The notes below the pieces were generated by a model. That model saw nothing but the letters and a program-made list of their open reading frames with translations, did not search any database and was not told the DNA's origin. The translations under genes and the position numbers were made by a program. This document shows positions 6,644-11,183 of a stretch of DNA of 11,183 nucleotides, piece by piece. Source of the DNA: an uncultured Eubacteriales bacterium (GTDB lineage: Bacteria > Bacillota > Clostridia > Oscillospirales > Oscillospiraceae); the NCBI GenBank assembly GCA_900556535.1, contig USPI01000030.1, forward strand, positions 1-11,183, given 5' to 3'. Each line of letters starts with the position of its first letter. The first letter of the stretch is position 1.

Positions 6644-8170
6644 TTATTTCATGTCGGTGTTTGCGTCTATGCGGTAAAAGTCGAAGGGGCAGTTTTCGTA
6701 AATGCCGCTCACGTTTTTGGCGGAAACGGTGATGCAGTTGAACAGTCCCACACAGCCGATGGCGTTGTCGTCGATGGCAAGCTGCACGATCTCGTTTGCA
6801 AGAGAGGCGCGCTTTGCAGGCTCGGTCTCGACCTTGAGCTCGTTAATCAGCTGCGTGACCTTGTCGCTTTCAAAGCCCGCCGAGGCCCAGTATCCGCCCG
6901 GACGCAGCACGGTGTCGATGAAGTAATACGGATCGCCGTTTTTGTCGGCTATCATGCAGTACAGTGCGATATCGTAATCACCCGAGGGAATGTAGGTCGC
7001 GTCCGCGTCCTCCTGCACCGTGAGGGTGGTGTCGATGCCGACGGCCTTGAGCTGCTCCTGCATGAGAAGCGCCAAGGAATCTAGGGAGCGGGCGGCGTAG
7101 TAGCAGATGTTGAGCTTGAGGGGCTTGCCGTCCTTCGCGTAGATGCCGTCCGAGCCGAGGGTGTAGCCTGCCTGCTCTATTGCCGCCTTTGCCGCAGCCG
7201 TATCGACCGCGGGCTTTGTGACCTTGCCGTATGCCGTGGAGGTTCCGAAGGGACCGACGGCGGCGGTGACGGTGCCGTTAAGATAAGCGGCTATCGCATC
7301 GCAGTCAACGGTGAGGTCAATTGCCTTTCTTATCTCGTCGGAGAGGGTGTTTTGGTTGAGCATATAAAACTGAAGCCTTGTCGCGGGGACGTCCGTCACG
7401 GTGTACTTATCGGGCGAGGCGTCGTAAATTTCCTTTGCAGCGGCGGTGACGGAGGTGTAGCAGTCAATTTCGCCGTTCTGCATCGCAAGGAGCTTCGATT
7501 CATCGTCCTGCATATAGTAGAATACCGCGCCGTCAAGCTTCACATCTCCGCCCCAATACTTGTCGTTCTTGAGCACCTCGACCGTGCCCTCGGGCTTAAA
7601 GGACTTTACGACAAAGGGGCCTGTCGCAATGGGGGCGTTGTCGAGATCCTCCGTGGCGTCAAGATCCATGATCGCCATTTCCGGCGAGGCGAGGTCGTTT
7701 ATGAGCGTGGGGTAGATCTCATTGGTCGTGATAGTAAATTCCCTATCGCCCACGGCCTTGTACTCATAATCGGCAAACTGCGCAAAGCGCACGTTCACCT
7801 CGCCCACGCGCTTGAGGTTTGCGATGACGCTGTCAACGGTGACGGGGCTGCCGTTAGAAAACGCGATGCCGTCCTTGAGAGTGACCGTCCATGTCAGACC
7901 GTCGTCGGAGGCGACCGCCTTTTCGGCGAGGCAGGGCTGCACGGAGCTGTCATCGCCCATCTTGAAGAGAGCCTCGGTTATGCCGTAAATGGAGGTGTAC
8001 CAGCCGTAATACTCCTTGTGAGCGTCAAGGCTGGGGTAGGCAAAGCTCTCCGCAACGCGAAGTATCTTTTCGCCCGACTTGTCCTCGCCGCCTGTTTTAT
8101 CTCCGCCGCAGGCGGCAAGACCGAGCACCATTAAAAGTGCAAGGACAAGTGCTGTGATCCTTTTTTTCAT
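6644..8170 (-). CDS. Extracellular solute-binding lipoprotein, SBP_bac_5 (Opp/Dpp/Nik) family
   Basis: This 508-aa protein captures the ligand outside the membrane and delivers it to the two permeases. The N-terminus is a lipoprotein signal: MKKR, a hydrophobic stretch, then LAAC with Cys21 as the lipidation site, followed by a Gly/Asp/Lys-rich linker. Family-5 signatures include WTVTLKDGIAFSNG (about 94-107), TGPFVV (183-188), YWGGDV (205-210) and the QDDESKLLAMQNGEID stretch, which are typical of peptide/nickel binding proteins. The mature part has only one histidine (His51), so a NikA-like histidine metal site is not obvious. The ligand could be a peptide, an amino-acid derivative or a metal chelate. 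The ATG at 8170 has a weak purine-rich SD and lies 26 nt after the methyltransferase stop. Confidence 0.93.
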   Translation of the reverse strand: MKKRITALVLALLMVLGLAACGGDKTGGEDKSGEKILRVAESFAYPSLDAHKEYYGWYTSIYGITEALFKMGDDSSVQPCLAEKAVASDDGLTWTVTLKDGIAFSNGSPVTVDSVIANLKRVGEVNVRFAQFADYEYKAVGDREFTITTNEIYPTLINDLASPEMAIMDLDATEDLDNAPIATGPFVVKSFKPEGTVEVLKNDKYWGGDVKLDGAVFYYMQDDESKLLAMQNGEIDCYTSVTAAAKEIYDASPDKYTVTDVPATRLQFYMLNQNTLSDEIRKAIDLTVDCDAIAAYLNGTVTAAVGPFGTSTAYGKVTKPAVDTAAAKAAIEQAGYTLGSDGIYAKDGKPLKLNICYYAARSLDSLALLMQEQLKAVGIDTTLTVQEDADATYIPSGDYDIALYCMIADKNGDPYYFIDTVLRPGGYWASAGFESDKVTQLINELKVETEPAKRASLANEIVQLAIDDNAIGCVGLFNCITVSAKNVSGIYENCPFDFYRIDANTDMK

Positions 8171-8196
8171 TGTTTACCACTCTTTCTTCCGTTATT

Positions 8197-8955
8197 TTAT
8201 TTTACGGCCCTTATGAGGAAACAGGGGGTGGAGGCGTAGTTCGACATTTCCTCCCGACTCCAGAGCCGCTTGCTTACGGACGTATCGGCGCTGACGTTTT
8301 TAAAGCCGAGGTCGAGCAGCGTCACCGCGTCCCACTGCGGGCGGGGCAGCCTGCCCATAGGAAGGCTGCGCGAGATGTTTTCCATGAGCCAGCCCTCGTC
8401 GTAGCTCTCGTGATCGTCAAAGCCGGCCTGTATGGTGTTTTCGCGGTCGGCCTGCTTTTCGAGCCTCTTTTCGTCGTCGAATAAATATGCGTACCAGTTT
8501 GAATCGATGTTGAGCATAACGCCGCCGTCGCGCAGGACGCGCCGCCATTCGCCGTATGCCTTGACGGGGTCGGGCAGGTTCCAGGTGAGGTTTCGCGTGA
8601 CGATAACGTCAAATTCGTTGTCGTTAAAGCTCAGCTCCTGCGCGTCCATCTTGCAGAAGCGGATTTTATCGGCAAGCTTGCCCGCGTTATTCCTCGCCTG
8701 CTCGAGCATACCCTCGGACATATCCACCGCCGTCACCTCATAGCCGCGCGCGGCAAGAATGATGGCGTAAAAGCCCGGACCCGTGCCTATATCCAAAATC
8801 CGCAGCGCTCTGCCCTCAGCTTTGGGAAAGTTTCTAATGAGCTCGTCCGCCCACTTTCCGTCCCAGCCGTCGGCAAGGTTTTTCTTCACGACCTCCGTGT
8901 AGGAGCTTGCGCGGCGTGTCCAATACTGTTCTATCGTACCTAAAAGAGCGTTCAT
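8197..8955 (-). CDS. Class I SAM-dependent methyltransferase (first gene of the transporter operon)
   Basis: This is a 252-aa Rossmann-fold methyltransferase. Motif I is LDIGTGPG (54-61), Asp78 (TAVD) should hold the ribose, and MDAQ with Asp104 is the adenine-side loop. VTRNLTWNLPDP (119-130) matches the downstream paralogue almost exactly. The N-terminal YWTRRASSYTEVV and C-terminal ASTPCFLIRA also correspond to segments of the paralogue (YWTVRAHDFSVV, KDAPLFLIHA). No transmembrane segment or signal is seen. The ATG at 8955 has AAGGGA (8970-8965) at 9-nt spacing. It leads the operon, directly behind the 16-bp palindrome. From memory, methyltransferases of this subfamily are often found beside nickel/oligopeptide importers in Clostridia; the acceptor is not known to me. 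Roles could include modifying a metallophore, an imported ligand or a toxic thiol or metalloid. Confidence 0.92.
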   Translation of the reverse strand: MNALLGTIEQYWTRRASSYTEVVKKNLADGWDGKWADELIRNFPKAEGRALRILDIGTGPGFYAIILAARGYEVTAVDMSEGMLEQARNNAGKLADKIRFCKMDAQELSFNDNEFDVIVTRNLTWNLPDPVKAYGEWRRVLRDGGVMLNIDSNWYAYLFDDEKRLEKQADRENTIQAGFDDHESYDEGWLMENISRSLPMGRLPRPQWDAVTLLDLGFKNVSADTSVSKRLWSREEMSNYASTPCFLIRAVK

Positions 8956-8971
8956 TGCGGCATATCCCTTC

Positions 8972-8987
8972 TATAGATTTATCTATA
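8972..8987. promoter_or_regulatory. Perfect 16-bp palindrome, probable operator
   Basis: TATAGAT and ATCTATA are perfect inverted repeats separated by TT (TATAGATTTATCTATA). The site ends 2 nt before the SD of the first operon gene (8970-8965), so a bound repressor would block transcription elongation or an overlapping promoter. It does not match NikR, Fur, DtxR or MntR consensus sites that I know. As RNA it could also form a weak hairpin. Confidence 0.5.
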
Positions 8988-8998
8988 TTCGTGTTTGA

Positions 8999-9028
8999 AT
9001 TTTAACACACGAAAAAGCCGGCTCACAA
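8999..9028 (-). promoter_or_regulatory. Candidate promoter of the transporter operon
   Basis: TTGTGA (9028-9023) and TAAAAT (9004-8999) are separated by 18 bp and would start transcription near 8992, giving a leader of about 37 nt that holds the palindrome and SD. The -35 box overlaps a hairpin arm. A competing candidate is a GATAAT -10 box at 9112-9107 with a poor -35, which would place both upstream hairpins in the leader. Confidence 0.4.
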
Positions 9029-9034
9029 GCCCGG
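9012..9034 (-). terminator. Terminator-like hairpin upstream of the transporter operon (second)
   Basis: On the minus strand CCGGGCT, loop TGTG and AGCCGG form a 6-bp stem with one bulged G, followed by C and T5 (9016-9012). It is short but has the shape of an intrinsic terminator. It lies about 55-80 nt before the methyltransferase start. Confidence 0.45.
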
Positions 9035-9051
9035 TGGGGGGATAAAAATGC

Positions 9052-9091
9052 AAAAAAATCTTGCCTCCGCGGGGCTGCGCAAAGGTGCAAG
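9052..9091 (-). terminator. Intrinsic terminator-like hairpin upstream of the transporter operon (first)
   Basis: On the minus strand CTTGC (9091-9087) pairs with GCAAG (9064-9060). CTTTGCG (9084-9078) pairs with CGCGGAG (9071-9065) around the loop CAGCCC. A and seven T residues (9058-9052) follow directly. That is 12 bp with a 2-nt bulge and two G-U pairs, plus a good U-run. No minus-strand gene lies upstream in the window, so it either ends antisense transcription from the TPR gene or attenuates the transporter operon. Confidence 0.6.
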
Positions 9092-9113
9092 GGGATATGG
9101 CGGCAAATTATCC

Positions 9114-9142
9114 TTTACAGAAAATGAGGTTTAGAATATAAT
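9114..9142 (+). promoter_or_regulatory. Near-consensus sigma-A promoter for the TPR-HAD operon
   Basis: TTTACA (9114-9119) and a perfect TATAAT (9137-9142) are spaced by the optimal 17 bp. Counting the last -10 base as -7, transcription starts at about 9149-9150, at the ATG of the next gene. That leaves almost no leader. Confidence 0.75.
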
Positions 9143-9149
9143 TCAAGGC

Positions 9150-10232
9150 ATGGACGAAAAACGCAGAGAAAAAAAGAATAAATTCGTGTCGCTGCTGCTC
9201 AAGGGCGGCAGGATAGGCAAGGGCTACGCCGACTCGTGGTATGCCCATTGCCGCGTCTTCGGAGACATTCTGCGCCCGGCATTTCCAAACGACATCGCCG
9301 CGAGATTTGAGCTCGTTGCCGCGCTCAATCTCATGACGCAGGGCAAATACACCGCCGCGGCGAAAAAGCTCGACGGCATTTTGGAATATTGCAGCACGGA
9401 CGAGGATTTTGCCGCGTGGAATTTCTTCCTCGGCGTCTGCTGCGACAGGAGCGGGCTTTCGGATATGGCGACGGCGTATTATTGGCAGGCGGCCAAGCGC
9501 GAGCCGGCGTTTTACATGGTCTATCTCATGCTCGCAAAGTGCCTGCACAGGCAAAAGCACTATGAGGCGGCGCTTGCGCAGTATCTGACCGCCGCGGACG
9601 CGATAGCTTCGCGCGAGCGGGCGGACGAGGTGCCTGCCGTGCGCGAGGAGGCGGTGCTCGGCTCTGTGCACGGTAACGCCGCAAACTGCCTTCTCATGAT
9701 GCGCCGCTATGACGATGCCGAGTTTGAGCTTTACGAGGCCGAGCGCTACGGCTGCGAAAACCCGATGCTCACGCTCACGTGGGCGGCGCTGTATGCCGCG
9801 ACCGACCGCAAGGCGCAGTGCGTGGAGAAAATGAGCAGGCTGCGTCGTGACGATCCCGCGCTTGAGTCCGCGTCGGCTCTCATGGTGCGTGAGATTGTCG
9901 AAAGGAAAAACTCACGCTTTGCCCTGCGCAGCATTCCGACGGATAAGCTCGCAAAATTCTGGCGCTGGTTCACCGCGAACGAGGGGCGTCTGCATTCGTT
10001 TGCAATGGGCACGGGCAGCCCCTTCGTCATGGACGAGGTGTATGAGCAGGTCGGCGGCATCTTCGATTTCGGTCCCGAGAGACCGGGCTTCGATATCGGG
10101 CGCGACGGTGAAAAGGCTCGGCTGAGCTTTTACGATAATTATAATCTGACCTTCGAGATCTGGCTTGAGCGGCTTGTCGATACGGCTCCCGGACAGCACA
10201 GAGCGCGCTGGAGCTTTTATTCCGTTCACTGA
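9150..10232 (+). CDS. TPR-repeat protein with conserved C-terminal domain of unknown function
   Basis: This is a 360-aa soluble protein without signal or membrane segments. A basic N-terminus (MDEKRREKKNK) is followed by helical repeats of TPR character from about 45 to 240, with alternating Ala/Leu/Tyr positions such as AAWNFFLGVCCDRSG, HYEAALAQYLTAA and RYDDAEFELYEAERYG. The C-terminal region starts with KFWRWFTANEGRL (near 270) and ends with a segment having an LVDTAP motif and WSFYSVH. From memory, an FW-x-WF-x-NE opening and an AP-x-x-x-x-x-W ending occur in uncharacterised bacterial proteins. The ATG at 9150 has only AAGG 1 nt ahead, and the promoter places the RNA start at this codon, so translation may be leaderless. 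GTG at 9186 is the main alternative and also lacks a good SD. It is co-transcribed with the HAD gene 31 nt downstream. Function unknown; probably a protein-binding scaffold. Confidence 0.8.
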   Translation: MDEKRREKKNKFVSLLLKGGRIGKGYADSWYAHCRVFGDILRPAFPNDIAARFELVAALNLMTQGKYTAAAKKLDGILEYCSTDEDFAAWNFFLGVCCDRSGLSDMATAYYWQAAKREPAFYMVYLMLAKCLHRQKHYEAALAQYLTAADAIASRERADEVPAVREEAVLGSVHGNAANCLLMMRRYDDAEFELYEAERYGCENPMLTLTWAALYAATDRKAQCVEKMSRLRRDDPALESASALMVREIVERKNSRFALRSIPTDKLAKFWRWFTANEGRLHSFAMGTGSPFVMDEVYEQVGGIFDFGPERPGFDIGRDGEKARLSFYDNYNLTFEIWLERLVDTAPGQHRARWSFYSVH

Positions 10233-10263
10233 GCTTGCGGGCATTTTTGAGGTGTGAAAAATT

Positions 10264-10953
10264 ATGATAAAATACGTTTTTCTTGACATTGACGACACGC
10301 TGCTCGACTTCGGCAAGGCCGAGGCGGCGGCGATAAAAAAGACCTTCGAGCGCATCGGCATCCCGGCGACGGAGGCGGTCATAAGGCGATACAGCGAGAT
10401 AAACGACTCGCAGTGGGCGCTGCTTGAGAAGGGCGAGCTTACCCGCGAGCAGGTGCTCGTGCGCAGGTTCGACATTCTCTTTGACGAGCTCGGCGTGCGC
10501 AATGTGCCCAGTGAGATGGCGCAGGCAAGCTATGAATATCTGCTCGGCATCGGGCACTATTTCGTTGACGGGGCGCAGGAGCTGCTGGAGGCACTTAAGG
10601 ACGAATACGAGCTTTACATCGTCTCAAACGGCACGGCCTTCGTGCAGGACAGACGCCTCAAAAGCTCCGGAATAGCGCCGTATTTTAAGGGCATTTTCAT
10701 TTCCGAGCACCTCGGCGCGGATAAGCCCTCGAAGGAGTTTTTCGACATTGTGTTCTCAAAGATAGAGGGCTTTAATAAGTCCGAGGCGATAATAGTCGGC
10801 GACAGGCTCACCTCCGACGTGCTCGGCGGCATAAACGCGGGGATAAAGACCTGCTGGTTTAACCCCAAGGGACTGCCCGCAAACCCCGATATCCCCGCCG
10901 ACTACGAGATCTGCGCCCTGTCCGAGCTGCCGCAATTGCTTAAAAAAATCTGA
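10264..10953 (+). CDS. yjjG: HAD-superfamily hydrolase, YjjG/YfnB-type nucleotide 5'-phosphatase
   Basis: This is a cytoplasmic phosphatase of 229 aa, close to E. coli YjjG in length. YjjG-type enzymes dephosphorylate pyrimidine nucleoside monophosphates, including non-canonical ones, and so clean the nucleotide pool. HAD motif I is DIDDT (8-12) with nucleophile Asp8 and Asp10, and the LLDF that follows is typical of this group. Motif II is SNGT (121-124), motif III is Lys154 (DKPS), and motif IV is GDRLTSD (179-185). The cap (about 16-90) is helical (C1 type). The ATG at 10264 has GAGGTG (10249-10254) at 9-nt spacing. No promoter is seen between it and the TPR gene. The subfamily call is good; the natural substrate here is inferred, and other HAD phosphatases look similar. 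Confidence 0.88.
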   Translation: MIKYVFLDIDDTLLDFGKAEAAAIKKTFERIGIPATEAVIRRYSEINDSQWALLEKGELTREQVLVRRFDILFDELGVRNVPSEMAQASYEYLLGIGHYFVDGAQELLEALKDEYELYIVSNGTAFVQDRRLKSSGIAPYFKGIFISEHLGADKPSKEFFDIVFSKIEGFNKSEAIIVGDRLTSDVLGGINAGIKTCWFNPKGLPANPDIPADYEICALSELPQLLKKI

Positions 10954-10976
10954 GGTCTTTTCGACCTCAGATTTTT
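10944..10976 (+). terminator. Intrinsic terminator after the HAD gene
   Basis: CTGAGGTC (10950-10957) pairs with GACCTCAG (10963-10970) around a 5-nt loop. A/T flanks extend the perfect pairing to 14 bp, and T5 follows (10972-10976). The TGA stop of the HAD gene is inside the stem. Confidence 0.9.
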
Positions 10977-11015
10977 CAGCGTGTCAAAAAAGGTCTGTGA
11001 CTTTTTTGCACGCTG
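10977..11015. repeat. Inverted repeat (15-bp stem with one bulge)
   Basis: CAGCGTG (10977-10983) pairs with CACGCTG (11009-11015), and CAAAAAAG (10985-10992) with CTTTTTTG (11001-11008). T10984 is bulged and the loop is 8 nt. It starts directly after the preceding terminator and has no U-run on its 3' side, so it is not an ordinary terminator. Confidence 0.75.
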
Positions 11016-11028
11016 AAAAAACGCCACA

Positions 11029-11058
11029 TTTTTTGTGAAGCTTGTGCTTCACAAAAAA
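11029..11058. repeat. Perfect 13-bp inverted repeat
   Basis: TTTTTTGTGAAGC (11029-11041) and GCTTCACAAAAAA (11046-11058) are perfect complements around a TTGT loop. The T-run lies inside the stem, so a terminator role is unlikely on either strand. Confidence 0.75.
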
Positions 11059-11073
11059 TCTCGCTTCGCTCGT

Positions 11074-11102
11074 CAAAAAGCCTGATAGCTCAGGCGTTTT
11101 TG
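11074..11102 (-). terminator. Terminator facing left, for a gene beyond the right edge
   Basis: On the minus strand GCCTGA (11095-11090), loop GCTA and TCAGGC (11085-11080) are followed directly by T5 (11079-11075). The flanks CAAAAA/TTTTTG extend the stem past a bulged G, so it could work in both directions. It suggests a convergent minus-strand gene to the right of this window. Confidence 0.6.
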
Positions 11103-11183
11103 ATGGCTATGATCCAACTTGAGGAGGGCCTTGCCCCCTCAAGCTCCCCCGCTGCGCGGTTATCTTTCCTCAGCAGCATAGGT
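11103..11183. other. Noncoding right edge with a further hairpin
   Basis: No gene is visible. CTTGAGG (11118-11124) pairs with CCTCAAG (11137-11143), and GGGC (11126-11129) pairs with GCCC (11133-11136), leaving one bulged A and a CTT loop. The sequence around it is rich in G/C runs and has the look of a dispersed intergenic repeat. The window ends inside this region. Confidence 0.5.

Noticed and set aside
7352..8134. Plus-strand open frame of 260 codons
   Set aside because: It is antisense to the binding-protein gene, which has full family signatures and a lipobox.
1539..8955. Staphylopine/pseudopaline (cnt)-like metallophore locus
   Set aside because: The importer and methyltransferases recall metallophore loci, but no opine dehydrogenase, nicotianamine synthase-like enzyme, racemase or exporter is present in the window.
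8993..9008. Second inverted repeat GTGTT/AACAC near the operon promoter
   Set aside because: Arms are only 5 bp with a roughly 8-nt spacer in AT-rich sequence, which is too weak to call as an operator.
8956..9149. NikR, Fur or known metal or cofactor riboswitch
   Set aside because: The palindrome does not fit NikR or Fur-type operators that I know, and I saw no conserved riboswitch core in the leader on the minus strand.
10977..11183. CRISPR array or transposon end
   Set aside because: There are no regularly spaced identical repeats, no transposase fragment and no clear terminal repeat with target duplication; inverted repeats alone do not support either.

Overview
The window is chromosomal bacterial DNA of fairly high GC. 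It has clear sigma-A type promoters, Shine-Dalgarno (SD) sites of the AGGAGG type and many intrinsic terminators. The protein style (a short lipoprotein signal ending LAAC, YjjG-like HAD, clostridial-type Ogt) suggests a Gram-positive Firmicute, probably a high-GC gut Clostridia such as an Oscillospirales member. This assignment is inference from style; there is no rRNA or tRNA to anchor it. I saw no transposase, phage gene or CRISPR array.

Layout. (1) 41-1488, plus strand: a two-gene operon behind a near-consensus promoter, with an Ogt-type alkylguanine-DNA alkyltransferase overlapping an HSL-family alpha/beta hydrolase. It ends in a bidirectional terminator shared with the convergent operon. 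(2) 8955-1539, minus strand: a tight eight-gene operon in the order SAM methyltransferase, lipoprotein binding protein, two permeases, two ATPases, M14/AstE-type zinc hydrolase, second SAM methyltransferase. (3) 8956-9149: a divergent intergenic region with two tandem minus-strand terminator-like hairpins, a perfect 16-bp palindrome just upstream of the operon, and a near-consensus promoter facing right. (4) 9150-10953, plus strand: a TPR protein that may be translated from a leaderless mRNA, then a YjjG-like HAD nucleotidase and a terminator. (5) 10977-11183: a noncoding block crowded with inverted repeats, including a minus-strand terminator for something beyond the right edge.

The most interesting unit is the eight-gene operon. 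It combines a complete Opp/Dpp/Nik-type importer with two paralogous methyltransferases of one subfamily, at its first and last positions, and with an amide-cleaving zinc hydrolase. The likely logic is import of a small amide-containing ligand (peptide, acylated amino acid or metallophore-like chelator), hydrolysis of it in the cytoplasm, and methylation of it, a product or a partner. The substrate cannot be read from the sequence.
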